IMG/VR virus record: IMGVR_UViG_3300015371_000004
Coordinates: 1 to 64,000 of that record
DNA length: 64,000 nt
Direction: 5' to 3' (one strand)
From: a virus
A program made the translations under genes and the position numbers. The notes beneath the pieces are model-generated. The model had not been told where the DNA came from. It made no database searches and worked only from the letters and a program-made list of their open reading frames with translations. This document shows positions 52,136 to 60,037 of this stretch, one piece after another; positions within the stretch are counted from its first letter, which is position 1; each line of letters starts with the position of its first letter.

Positions 52136-52495
52136 ATGAAGATGCTGACGAAGGAACTGGCAAGCACGATTCCCCCGCTCTACACCAACGAGAACGTCAC
52201 GGACCCCATGGTGGTCGCCAAGTACTTCACCCCATGGTCGAACTGGACGTGGTACGTCACCGAGGGTGGCGCCCGCGTCGGCGAGAACGAGAACACGGTC
52301 CCGCTGAGCGAGGTCGCGAACCTCGACGCGGCCGACGTGCTCTTCTTCGGCTACGTCGAGGGCCTTGAGAACGAGCTGGGCTACTTCAGCCTGAACGAGC
52401 TGAAGTCGGTGAGAGGCCCGATCGGCCTGAAGATCGAGCGCGACCTCTACTTCACCCCGGCGCCGCTTTCAACTTTCAAGAAGGAGCGCACATGA
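52136..52495 (+). CDS. DUF2958-family protein
   Basis: 119 aa. PPLYTNENVTDPMVVAKYFT, WTWYVTEGG and FGYVEGLENELGYFSLNEL, then RGPIGLKIERDLYF: the whole-length DUF2958 pattern found in phages and plasmids. Function unknown, often early. Directly behind P6. Confidence 0.8.
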   Translation: MKMLTKELASTIPPLYTNENVTDPMVVAKYFTPWSNWTWYVTEGGARVGENENTVPLSEVANLDAADVLFFGYVEGLENELGYFSLNELKSVRGPIGLKIERDLYFTPAPLSTFKKERT

Positions 52496-52626
52496 CCGTC
52501 TACGTCGTCAGCAACGATCTCAACGCGGTCGCGGTGTTCTCGACGTTCGAGGCCGCCTCGCGATACGCAGAGCCCCGCGGGCTGCAAATCACGATCTTCG
52601 AGGTCGACGAGAAGGAGCGCACATGA
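52492..52626 (+). CDS. 44-aa hypothetical protein
   Basis: ATGA overlap with the DUF2958 gene. MTVYVVSNDLNAVAVFSTFE then AASRYAEPRGLQITIFEVDE: small beta-alpha-beta. Its last six codons (KERT-stop with the embedded AAGGAG) copy those of the gene before, which gives each next gene the same ribosome site. Confidence 0.6.
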   Translation: MTVYVVSNDLNAVAVFSTFEAASRYAEPRGLQITIFEVDEKERT

Positions 52627-52832
52627 GAATCTACACGTCAGCCAATGACCCGCTCGACTTCTGCAAGCGCCACACCCCGTCCGAAAAGACCGCGGAGAAG
52701 CGGTACGGCAACGTCGGGGATGGCCCGGATGGCCGCGGCAATTGCTTCGCCTACGACGCCGAGCACCCCGACTATGATGGCGAGCACAAGTGCCGGTCGT
52801 GCGGGCGCGTGCTCGATGAGACTGACAGCTAG
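52623..52832 (+). CDS. 69-aa zinc-type protein
   Basis: Ribosome site AAGGAG is inside the preceding gene. C14, C41 and CRSCGR at the end suggest a zinc site. Last plus-strand gene of this hub; its end overlaps a convergent gene by 4 bp. Confidence 0.6.
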   Translation: MRIYTSANDPLDFCKRHTPSEKTAEKRYGNVGDGPDGRGNCFAYDAEHPDYDGEHKCRSCGRVLDETDS

Positions 52833-52996
52833 TTGTCGGGCGGGAAGTCCGGCGAGACCTTGACCCAGCCCTGCTGACCCAGCTTCTGATCGCGCCACTC
52901 GCGCAGCGTCACCGTCTTGGTCTCACCCGTCTCCGGGTTCTGGGCTTCGTACGACTGTTCTTTCTCGTCGGTCGGTTCCTTCGCAGGATCGGGCAT
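52829..52996 (-). CDS. 55-aa acidic protein
   Basis: ATG 52994-52996 is one base from the zeta-like stop. Charged and Pro-rich (DPAKEPTDEKEQSYEAQNPE), then EWRDQKLGQQGWVKVSPDF. No family recognised; may be a partner or antidote of the zeta-like kinase by position only. Confidence 0.45.
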   Translation of the reverse strand: MPDPAKEPTDEKEQSYEAQNPETGETKTVTLREWRDQKLGQQGWVKVSPDFPPDN

Positions 52997-54111
52997 CAGA
53001 TTCCTCCGCTGGAGAGCATACTGCCCCGGCGCTGAAAACGCCGCTGGAAATTTTCGGCGTAGCGCTGGGCCGCCACGACTTCTCGATACGACCCGGGCTC
53101 GTCCGCCCGCCAGTACACCTCGTCGAGCGCCGTGAACCCCCAGACGTGCGGCGGCGCGACCTCGGTCAGCTTCCCGTGCCGGTTGAGCACGGTCGCCTTG
53201 GCGCCGCGGTTGTCGACGACGACGTACGCGTCGAACAGGTGCTTGACCTTCTCGAACGTCCGCCGCGGGCGCGTCCCGTACTGCTTGTCGTAGTTGGATT
53301 TGATGTAGCCGATCGGCACGTACCGGCCCTTGCCGGTCTCGGCCCGCTGCTTCATGTAGCGCTGGAGCGACCGGGAGACGGACGTGTTGATGTCGACGTC
53401 GGTGAAGCGCGCCTCCACCCGGTAGCCTGCCTGCTTGAGCGACTTGATCCGGCCCATGGCGCCGCCGCCGTAGCGCGCGGTCTCATAGTCGACGCCGCCC
53501 AGATCCTTCATGGTCGAATCGAGCACCATGTTGTACTTGTTCGCCCGGCCGATCTCGATCAGCCGATCGACGATGTCGTTCGACTCGTCGTGGAGGACGC
53601 TGGCGTTGCTGCCCGTCCACTCGGGGAAAAGCGTCTTGATGTCGTCGGAATTGATGGCCAGCTTGTTCGAGTAGTCGAGGCCCGCCGCGGCCGTCGTCTT
53701 CCCCGAGGCCGTCATCCCGGACATCATCACGGCCACCGGATGCTGCTGGGGTTCGAGGGGGTTGGTGCGCGGCTTCCAGCCTGCCTTGGTGACCTCGTGG
53801 GTCAGCACCTTCTGAATGATCTCGTCGTGGAGCTTCTGGCGCTCGGTCGTGTACTCACCGGTCTTCTCGTCGAAGTACTTCGACTTGGTCCCGCGAGGGC
53901 CCCACTCGGCGAGCATCTTCCGGTTGGCCAGCTCGGCCTGCGCGATCTCCTTGGCGTACTTGGTCTCTTCCGGCGTGTCGGCGCTCTTGCGGACCTGCGC
54001 TTCGAGGTCGGTCGCGTGGCCCGGCTCGCAGTCGCCGACGCCTTTGTCGGCAAACTTCCCATCACGTGGATCGTGACAGGGGTTGAATTCGCTGAGGGGA
54101 ACGAGGTGCAT
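52996..54111 (-). CDS. tagged zeta-toxin-like kinase
   Basis: 371 aa. Degenerate tag at 10-20 (N-P-C-H-D-P-R-D-G-K-F; DNA 52-84 of the 54 kb line, 54052-54084). Zeta/PezT P-loop fold: GMTASGKT at 132-139, INSDDIK at 153, LHDES at 173, LDSTMKD near 198. Such kinases phosphorylate UDP-N-acetylglucosamine and poison wall synthesis; here it may be an injected effector or a counter-defence enzyme. Near it is only a 55-aa gene, so the antidote is unclear. Confidence 0.8.
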   Translation of the reverse strand: MHLVPLSEFNPCHDPRDGKFADKGVGDCEPGHATDLEAQVRKSADTPEETKYAKEIAQAELANRKMLAEWGPRGTKSKYFDEKTGEYTTERQKLHDEIIQKVLTHEVTKAGWKPRTNPLEPQQHPVAVMMSGMTASGKTTAAAGLDYSNKLAINSDDIKTLFPEWTGSNASVLHDESNDIVDRLIEIGRANKYNMVLDSTMKDLGGVDYETARYGGGAMGRIKSLKQAGYRVEARFTDVDINTSVSRSLQRYMKQRAETGKGRYVPIGYIKSNYDKQYGTRPRRTFEKVKHLFDAYVVVDNRGAKATVLNRHGKLTEVAPPHVWGFTALDEVYWRADEPGSYREVVAAQRYAENFQRRFQRRGSMLSSGGI

Positions 54112-54115
54112 CTCG

Positions 54116-55180
54116 TCAGGGGTTCCAGCGGAACACGGCCGGATTTTTTCGGAACTCCGCTCGACGGCGCTGCTCTTTCCGCACCTTCGATGGCACCGCA
54201 GCCCACCGCTTGGCCTGCTCAGGCGTATCGAACTTCTTCAGCACACCATCCGCGTCTCTGACCTCCCACGGCCGTCTGGGCACGGGTGCCCACTGCAGCA
54301 TCAGGCCGCCATTGTCTAGGCTGGGCAATCCGTCAAACCGACCAAAGCGCTCACGCGGCAGGTCCGTCCGCTCCGGCTCCTCACGTGGCTGCTTCCGTCG
54401 GCGCCTGAAGTTCTCGCGCGGCAGGTCAGTACGCGCTCCGGGGTCTGGGTTCATCAACGCCCGGGACAAGCGAGCCTTCGGCTGGTCAGGCTTCACGATC
54501 TCCGCCCTCGCATAGTCGCTATCGTTGATCGACGCGAACCTGACGATGAACCCGGGCCGGTCGTACTTGCTGGCCTTCCGAATCGCGACGTCGTGGCCCG
54601 TCTGATTGGCACGTGCACGCGCCGCGGATGCCGCGTCATGGTAGCTGTCGAAATGTTCCCTCCCGGGCTGGTCGCCCCCACCCGTCGAGCAGAACTGCCC
54701 ACCATCCGGCGACCCACCCGGCTTGTGGCAATCGTTGGCCTCGGCTACCTTCGCGGCGCCCGGGGCGACGACGGACATGAACGGATCCTTCTTCACGACG
54801 TCGATCGCCTGCTGCCGGACCTGCGTGAGCGCCGCCAGCCGCACCGACTCCTCGTTCCGGCCATGCATGACCCGGAGCGCCTGCAGCCGGTCCAGCTCCC
54901 GGCGCTGGGTGGCCACGAGGTCGTCCACGTTCATGCGGCCACTCTTGACCAGATCGACGATGTCCCGGACGGCCGAATCAATGGGGCCCGGCTCGCGCCG
55001 TTCGAGGAGGGCCGTCCTCTTCTGGGCCTCCCGGTCCATGGCACAGCGAGCCATCGCCAAGGCGGCCGAGCCCGAGGGCCGCTTCTCCCGGCAGGGGCGG
55101 TCATCGGCCTGCTTCTGCAGCCACGAGTTCGAGGCGGCCGTGTTCGAGCCTTTGAGTGCTGCGACGTGGATGCGGCTCAT
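54116..55180 (-). CDS. tagged hypothetical protein C
   Basis: 354 aa from ATG 55180 (start uncertain). A helical first half (about 60-145, Arg/Glu-rich) precedes an internal tag at 149-164 (N-D-C-H-K-P-G-G-S-P-D-G-G-Q-F-C; DNA 54689-54736). After it comes a domain with EHFDSYHDAASAARARAN and HDVAIRKASKYDRPGFIVRF, then two TDLPRE[NR]F repeats and a basic tail. Probably a modular effector. Confidence 0.55.
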   Translation of the reverse strand: MSRIHVAALKGSNTAASNSWLQKQADDRPCREKRPSGSAALAMARCAMDREAQKRTALLERREPGPIDSAVRDIVDLVKSGRMNVDDLVATQRRELDRLQALRVMHGRNEESVRLAALTQVRQQAIDVVKKDPFMSVVAPGAAKVAEANDCHKPGGSPDGGQFCSTGGGDQPGREHFDSYHDAASAARARANQTGHDVAIRKASKYDRPGFIVRFASINDSDYARAEIVKPDQPKARLSRALMNPDPGARTDLPRENFRRRRKQPREEPERTDLPRERFGRFDGLPSLDNGGLMLQWAPVPRRPWEVRDADGVLKKFDTPEQAKRWAAVPSKVRKEQRRRAEFRKNPAVFRWNP

Positions 55181-55196
55181 GTTTGGTGTATTACCC

Positions 55197-55706
55197 CTAG
55201 TCCGAGGGCCACGGGGCACGCTCAAGTTCGTATTCTTCCCGGTCTCGCTCCAGACGCGACCGATGGATCCCCCGCCGATAGCTGGCTTTCGTCTTCCCGC
55301 TCCAGCGCCGATTCCGGTGTTCCGCGCGCGCCTGTTGGCGGTACTTGTCGAGCAGGTCCTTGCTCATCGGCTTCTCAGGCGTGCCGCGAGCCATCGCGTC
55401 CAGCGCTTCTGGAGACATCCCTTTGAGGGCCCTAATTCCATGCCGCTGAAGCGCGGCCAGCTGGGCCTTCAGGTCCGCGTAGATTTCCTGCTGATTTTGC
55501 TGCTTGCGCGCGGCCTGCCGCGCCATCTTCTCAGCCCTCCGCTGCTGATGGGCAGCGCCGCGCTGCTGGCGCGCCGCGCGCGCCCGGTCCACCGCGCTCA
55601 TCCCGGTCGACGCGCAGAACTGCCCGCCGCCCGGCCCGGACGGATTATGGCAGGGGTTGGCTTCGCTGAACGGACGTCCCTCGCTGGCGGGCCATAGTTC
55701 CCACAT
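55197..55706 (-). CDS. tagged basic coiled-coil protein D
   Basis: 169 aa; ATG 55706 is favoured by GAGAGGG at 7 nt and puts the tag at residue 17 (N-P-C-H-N-P-S-G-P-G-G-G-Q-F-C; DNA 55614-55658), as in other tagged proteins. The rest is a very basic helix (RQQRGAAHQQRRAEKMARQA). A nucleic-acid-binding injected protein is possible. It lies 20 bp from the terminase ATPase gene. Confidence 0.55.
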   Translation of the reverse strand: MWELWPASEGRPFSEANPCHNPSGPGGGQFCASTGMSAVDRARAARQQRGAAHQQRRAEKMARQAARKQQNQQEIYADLKAQLAALQRHGIRALKGMSPEALDAMARGTPEKPMSKDLLDKYRQQARAEHRNRRWSGKTKASYRRGIHRSRLERDREEYELERAPWPSD

Positions 55707-55726
55707 ACTCATCCCTCTCGACAAGC

Positions 55727-56605
55727 TCAGTACGTCTCCCCCGGAGGTGGGGGGTCGAGCGGCCGATGCCGAATTCGCACCCCACGCCGCTTCACGTCGT
55801 CCACCCGCTGGCAGACGAAGTCAGTCGTGTCCCGGATGGTCGAGGTCACGAGGAGCTTGTAGGCCCCCGGAAACCGCGTCGTCAGGGACTTCATCAAGCC
55901 CGTGTGGATCCCCGGCGCCAAGTCCGTCTCGCCCGCCAGCATGAAGGCGGCCTCGTCCATGACCCCCATCATCGTGTGATACCCAAAGACGGCCGTCGAG
56001 ATACTCGACACCGAGAGCCCATAGATCCGCTTGGGGAAGCGGGCCTTGCGCGCCCCCGCCTTGAATCCCCGGCCGACAAACCATGGCGAGTGCTCGACGC
56101 GCGCCTTGAACTCGGTGAAGACGACGTCCGAGGCCTGATCCTTCGAGGACGAAGCGTTCAAGACCGCAATGCGCGAATTCGGGCCCAGCATGTAGAAGAG
56201 GTCCGCCCGCCTGAGGCAGACGAGCTTGTAGATCGTCCGGGCCATGGCGCAGCCCGCGATGAAGCCCTTGCCAGAGCCCGAGCCCGCCAAGATGTCGACC
56301 TCCCGGACCTGCGGCAGGTCGAAGTAGATCATCAGGTCGACCTTGTCCTGATTGACCAGCCCTTTGAGGTTCAGGTACTTGGCGCCGAGCATGAACTCCT
56401 CGACGTCGACCGGGATCTCGTCGTAGATGAGTTCGTAGACGGCTTCGAGGCCGGAGAGGTCCCCGGCCTGCGCGCGCTTGAGCAGCCGGTAGATCGCGGT
56501 GCGATCCGAGGGCGTCAGCCGCCGGATCTCGTCGAAGGCGTCGAAGCGCTCCTCTTCAGTCGCGTCCGGCGGGAGAGTCGGGGTCGGATTGAGGGATCTT
56601 GGCAT
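55727..56605 (-). CDS. terL: large terminase, ATPase domain only
   Basis: 292 aa. Walker A AGSGSGKG (107-114), Walker B GVMDEAAF (214-221) and coupling motif TST (254-256) of TerL ATPases. It ends at residue 292, where other terminases go on into the nuclease. The nuclease half is the gene at 50.2-51.1 kb. Motor of DNA packaging with the portal; preceded by small-terminase candidates. Confidence 0.85.
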   Translation of the reverse strand: MPRSLNPTPTLPPDATEEERFDAFDEIRRLTPSDRTAIYRLLKRAQAGDLSGLEAVYELIYDEIPVDVEEFMLGAKYLNLKGLVNQDKVDLMIYFDLPQVREVDILAGSGSGKGFIAGCAMARTIYKLVCLRRADLFYMLGPNSRIAVLNASSSKDQASDVVFTEFKARVEHSPWFVGRGFKAGARKARFPKRIYGLSVSSISTAVFGYHTMMGVMDEAAFMLAGETDLAPGIHTGLMKSLTTRFPGAYKLLVTSTIRDTTDFVCQRVDDVKRRGVRIRHRPLDPPPPGETY

Positions 56606-57029
56606 CGGCCTGCGTGCGGGTGAACATCTCGATCACAGCCCGGGCACCCTGCACGGAGACCCCGGCTTCCTGCAGCTTCTCGGCCGCCGTCCGCGCGCGC
56701 TCGGCCTCAGCCTGATCCACGTCCTCGTCGAAGTCGACGTTCTTGGCCATGCGCGAGAGGAGCGACATCTCGTTGTAGATTTTCGGGTCGACCTTGCCTT
56801 CGGCCCGCTCTCTGAGCACCATCACGGCCACCCGCCACCGCTGCACGTTGAAGGTCAGCCACGGGATCTTGGCAGGCGCGCCGGTCGTCAAGAGACCGAG
56901 CGCCTTGTCCATCTCGGCTTCGGCCTCCTGCAGCTTGCGCGACCCCTCCTCGTCAGAGGGTGGCGTAAGCGCCGACTCGTTCGCGTGCGGGAGATCCCGC
57001 TCGACGACGGTCGCAATGGACTCGCTCAT
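56556..57029 (-). CDS. putative small terminase or regulator
   Basis: 157 aa. Helical throughout: acidic N-terminus, KIPWLTFNVQRWRVAVMVLR, and a C-terminal helix (DVDQAEAERARTAAEKLQEA). Position immediately upstream of the terminase ATPase suggests the small terminase, but no DNA-binding helix-turn-helix is clear here, unlike its neighbour. Confidence 0.45.
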   Translation of the reverse strand: MSESIATVVERDLPHANESALTPPSDEEGSRKLQEAEAEMDKALGLLTTGAPAKIPWLTFNVQRWRVAVMVLRERAEGKVDPKIYNEMSLLSRMAKNVDFDEDVDQAEAERARTAAEKLQEAGVSVQGARAVIEMFTRTQADAKIPQSDPDSPAGRD

Positions 57030-57588
57030 GTTTGGGTACCGGAACTTCGCACAAAATGGATCGGTGGGTCAACAGCCGCGCCAGCATCTCGGCGTAGCGC
57101 TTGGCGATCCGGCTCTCACTGGCGGCAAAGTACGTGGCGGCCTGCGCCAGATGCTGCCGGACCCGTGGCGACGGCAGCCCGACCCGCTTGGCCGTCTCGG
57201 CCTGCGAGGACGTCTGCGAGAACTCCGCCAGAATCTGGGGCATGTGCTCGGGCGCATCCGGCCAGACCCGGCCCAGATCTCGCCGGACCTCCCAGATCAT
57301 GAGTCTCGGATGGTCAAGGAGAAACGCTAGCCGCTCGCAGGCGCGCTGCATGCGATGGCTGACGGCTTGCTGGGTGAGGTGCAGGGCCTCCCCAATTTGG
57401 TCCTGATTTTTTCCGGCGAAGAAATGCAGCTCGATGACGTCACGCTCGACTGGCGGGATGGTCTTGAGCAGGCGGCGGACTTGGAGGAGGCGCTCCGGGT
57501 TGTGCTCGTCGGCAGGCCGCACAAACTCGATCCATGACCGCAGGTGGAAGGTCTCGGGATCGATGTCGGTGAGGCTCAGCTCGCGCAT
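56953..57588 (-). CDS. sigma region-4-like DNA-binding protein
   Basis: 211 aa from ATG 57588. Residues 43-90 (TIPPVERDVIELHFFAGKNQ, DQIGEALHLTQQAVSHRMQR) match the sigma-70 region-4 helix-turn-helix of ECF type. A second HTH-like segment follows near 118-150 (SQAETAKRVGLPSPRVRQHL). No region 2 is seen, so it may act with a host sigma or as a small terminase. It sits just after the NusG-like operon. A candidate reader of the GGAAC promoters. Confidence 0.6.
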   Translation of the reverse strand: MRELSLTDIDPETFHLRSWIEFVRPADEHNPERLLQVRRLLKTIPPVERDVIELHFFAGKNQDQIGEALHLTQQAVSHRMQRACERLAFLLDHPRLMIWEVRRDLGRVWPDAPEHMPQILAEFSQTSSQAETAKRVGLPSPRVRQHLAQAATYFAASESRIAKRYAEMLARLLTHRSILCEVPVPKHERVHCDRRRAGSPARERVGAYATL

Positions 57589-57592
57589 CGGC

Positions 57593-57787
57593 TCACTGAA
57601 TCGGGAGATGCTGGAGGAGCCACCACCCGTTTTCGGGTAGCTCGGGATGCTGCTTGAGGTGACGCTCAAGAAGATAGAAGCCAAGGTTCTTGGCCGCGCA
57701 GGGCGTTTCCCCTATCGTCTCGAACATCAGCTGCTGTCCCGTCCCCTCCGTGAAGATCGTTTGGTACTTCCGGACCGGTCGACTCAC
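57593..57787 (-). CDS. 64-aa hypothetical protein
   Basis: GTG 57787 overlaps the NusG-like stop by 4 bp. QTIFTEGTGQQLMFETIG, then helix AKNLGFYLLERHLKQHPELP. Between two transcription-type genes; role unknown. Confidence 0.6.
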   Translation of the reverse strand: MSRPVRKYQTIFTEGTGQQLMFETIGETPCAAKNLGFYLLERHLKQHPELPENGWWLLQHLPIQ

Positions 57788-58278
57788 ACCCGCTCCAGCT
57801 CGTACAACGCCGCTCGTACCGAGATGTGCCTAGAGTGTAACCGAATTTGGACATCGGCACGATTTTGCCGTTTGTCGACCCGCTGCACCTTCCCGGTCAT
57901 GCCCGTCCATGCCCCCAAGAGGAGGCGCACTTTCGAGCCCCGCCGGAGGAGCCGCGGACGCACCGACCGCCGGACGTCCTTCATCTGGGTCGGCGACAGC
58001 CGTTCGAAGGCCTGCCCGTCCGAGGTTCGTACAAGTTTGTCCACAAAACGCGACCGCTCGACGCGCTGCACGTGCGCGTCCGGGCTCACCTCAAGGAAGG
58101 CGTAGCCCCCGTAGGCGTGGGCCCATGCGATGGTACCGGTGCAAGTTTCCGCAGGAAAGAAGACGCGAACGCCCGGCAGGTACCGGGCGAAGTCTCTCTG
58201 GATGTCAGCCGTGGGGACGTCGGACACCGTGTCCGCCAGCATTGCAATCACCCACTCGCTGGCCGCACGCTTTGCCAC
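57784..58278 (-). CDS. NusG-like transcription factor
   Basis: 164 aa. NGN-type N-terminal domain (WVIAMLADTVSDVPTADIQR; YLPGVRVFFPAE; YGGYAFLEVSPD) and a C-terminal KOW domain with GSKVRLLLGAWTGMTGKVQR (114-133). Length and order match NusG/RfaH paralogues. It would ride on RNA polymerase and could act as an antiterminator over the long phage operons. Neighbours a sigma-like gene. Confidence 0.7.
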   Translation of the reverse strand: MAKRAASEWVIAMLADTVSDVPTADIQRDFARYLPGVRVFFPAETCTGTIAWAHAYGGYAFLEVSPDAHVQRVERSRFVDKLVRTSDGQAFERLSPTQMKDVRRSVRPRLLRRGSKVRLLLGAWTGMTGKVQRVDKRQNRADVQIRLHSRHISVRAALYELERV

Positions 58279-58305
58279 TCTGAGGCGAGGACTTTACCAC
58301 AACCG

Positions 58306-59028
58306 CTAGTGGGTCCCCTGCACAACATGCCTACTCAGAAGGTCAGTCAGGACGTTCGTCTGCCCGATTTGCAGCAGGGCGCCTGCATCTTTGGCGGGAT
58401 ACACCGGGGCGGATACCACGAACCCCTCGAAGGTTCCCATCTGCTGGAGCTTGAAGGCCGCGGCCCGACCGGGGAGGTCCGTGTCGAGGAGCGCCACCAC
58501 CAGCTTGGCGTACCGACCAAGGAAGCGCCGCATGGGTCCCGCCACATTGGCGGTCAGGTTGGCGATCACGTCCGGCGCGCCCGCCGCGCGCACCCCGAAG
58601 TAGTCGAAGACGCCCTCCACCAAGACGACGCGCTGGCTCAGCCAGACAGCCGGGAGGGCTTCGTGCATGCCGAAGGCCCGCGGGTGGGCGCGGCTGACTT
58701 GGAAATCCGAATAGGCGTTCTGGCCTGCTTCGAGCTGGTCCGGAAGGAGCCTGACCTGAAACCCCGTCACACTGCCCATCGGATCCTTCAAGGGGAAGAC
58801 GAGCCCGCCCCAGACCGGCCAGTGCTTGGTGGCCCACCCCAGAAAGGCCTTCGTGCCCACCGTGATCGGAGACAGGACCCCCACGTCATGGGCGGCAGCC
58901 ACCTCCAGCGGGACCCCGCGCCCTTCGAGATAGGCGCGCGCGGCGCTCGCGTCGGGCGCCGACTGCAGGGCGTCAGAGGACCGTTTGACTAGCTCGCGGG
59001 TCCACGGACTTGAAGACGGTTCCGCCAT
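58306..59028 (-). CDS. TOPRIM-type DNA primase
   Basis: 240 aa. TOPRIM core: VVLVEGVFDYFG (catalytic E), VVALLDTDLPGRAAA (D-x-D) and YPAKDAGALL. An N-terminal DnaG catalytic part (LGWATKHWPVWGGLVFPLKD) is present but the zinc-binding domain is missing. No helicase fused. Makes RNA primers, probably with a host or distant phage helicase. Confidence 0.8.
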   Translation of the reverse strand: MAEPSSSPWTRELVKRSSDALQSAPDASAARAYLEGRGVPLEVAAAHDVGVLSPITVGTKAFLGWATKHWPVWGGLVFPLKDPMGSVTGFQVRLLPDQLEAGQNAYSDFQVSRAHPRAFGMHEALPAVWLSQRVVLVEGVFDYFGVRAAGAPDVIANLTANVAGPMRRFLGRYAKLVVALLDTDLPGRAAAFKLQQMGTFEGFVVSAPVYPAKDAGALLQIGQTNVLTDLLSRHVVQGTH

Positions 59029-59632
59029 GCAGGGACTCCTCGGCTTGGTAGGCCCGGTCAGCGTGGGCCAAAAATTCAGGGAGCTGGGTGACCATCAGGA
59101 TCTGGAGCTTGAGCGACCGGCTCAGATCCTTGAGGAGCGCCCCGACACGGGAGAGGTAGCTGCCGTCCATCGAGACCATCGAGAACGGCTCGTCGAGCAG
59201 GATGAGCGGGGCCAGCCCCATCCGGCTGACCACGACCACCCGGAGAATGAAGGCCACCACAGACGCCGGGCCACCGCCGAAGGCATCGACGATCGGCTCG
59301 TCCACGTCTTCATGCCCGGGGCGATGGTGCACCAGATGCGGCTCCAGCCACGGCTGGCGGAACTTCGTCTGGATGTCGAACCGGAACGTGAGGTCCTGAT
59401 CGGGGAAGACGGTCTTCAGTCCGTAGGTGACCAGCCGCTCGACCTTGCCGACCGACTCGGCGCTCATGGTCTGGAGCAGCTTGTCGAGCGTGGCCTGCGT
59501 GACGGTCAGGAGCGTCGACTCCTGCTCGCCGCGGTCAACTTCGGCGGTGAGGGACGCGACGCGCTGCTGCTGTCCGCCGACGAGGCCGACGAGCCGTTCG
59601 GTTTGCTGGACGAGTTCGGGTAGGGTTTGCAT
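58973..59632 (-). CDS. SbcC/Rad50-like ATPase, C-terminal half
   Basis: 219 aa from ATG 59632. A short coiled coil (1-60), then FGGGPASVVAFILR (signature motif, 118-131) and LILLDEPF (Walker B, 143-150). The H-loop has Gln (VTQLPEF) where Rad50 proteins carry His. It lacks Walker A, which is in the gene at 62.3-63.5 kb. The two must pair to form an ATPase. Overlaps the primase by 56 bp. Confidence 0.75.
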   Translation of the reverse strand: MQTLPELVQQTERLVGLVGGQQQRVASLTAEVDRGEQESTLLTVTQATLDKLLQTMSAESVGKVERLVTYGLKTVFPDQDLTFRFDIQTKFRQPWLEPHLVHHRPGHEDVDEPIVDAFGGGPASVVAFILRVVVVSRMGLAPLILLDEPFSMVSMDGSYLSRVGALLKDLSRSLKLQILMVTQLPEFLAHADRAYQAEESLHGGTVFKSVDPRASQTVL

Positions 59633-59882
59633 CAGGGATGAACCTTGCAAGCGTCACGAGCGCAGTTTTGAAAAGAGGGTCCGTACTCGGCCGCGGATAG
59701 ATATTTTCCGAGAGGTCAATCCGGCCGTTACACCAGAGCACGCGGTAGCGCGTACTTCGGACCTCCAACACAATGCCGCGGCTCTCAAACGGCAGCCATG
59801 GCCACCCGCGTGACACGACGTCCCCAACTTTGATGTGTCGGTCCTCGACCGGCCGCGGATCGCTGGCGGCACTTTTCTTCAT
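59535..59882 (-). CDS. small beta-barrel protein with basic tail
   Basis: 115 aa from ATG 59882. KVGDVVSRGWPWLPFESRGI and VLEVRSTRYRVLWCNGRIDL resemble a KOW/Tudor-type SH3 barrel. The C-terminal 30 residues overlap the SbcC half in another frame and are Arg/Ala-rich. Confidence 0.5.
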   Translation of the reverse strand: MKKSAASDPRPVEDRHIKVGDVVSRGWPWLPFESRGIVLEVRSTRYRVLWCNGRIDLSENIYPRPSTDPLFKTALVTLARFIPDANPTRTRPANRTARRPRRRTAAARRVPHRRS

Positions 59883-60037
59883 GGCTTTTTCTCGGCTAGC
59901 TGCTTCAGCGCCAGATCGCACAGCTCGACGAGGACCTTCAGGTCGACGCCCACCACCGCGCGCGGATGATTGACGACGCACGTCTTCGCGGTCTCGAAGA
60001 TCCGCTTCAGCGCCTCAATGTCCGGCGCGGCAATCAC
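59879..60037 (-). CDS. 52-aa helical protein
   Basis: GTG 60037 overlaps the coiled-coil stop (GTGA); ends in a 4-bp overlap with the next ATG. DIEALKRIFETAKTCVV and LKVLVELCDLALKQLAEKK: two helices. No function known. Confidence 0.5.
   Translation of the reverse strand: MIAAPDIEALKRIFETAKTCVVNHPRAVVGVDLKVLVELCDLALKQLAEKKP

Noticed and set aside
51118-55726. Group I intron or intein splitting the terminase
   Set aside because: The two halves have their own stops and starts, no ribozyme core or intein motifs are seen, and the interval carries its own promoters and several genes on both strands.
57593-57787. Anti-sigma factor beside the sigma-like gene
   Set aside because: The 64-aa protein has no zinc anti-sigma motif (HxxxCxxC) or membrane segment.
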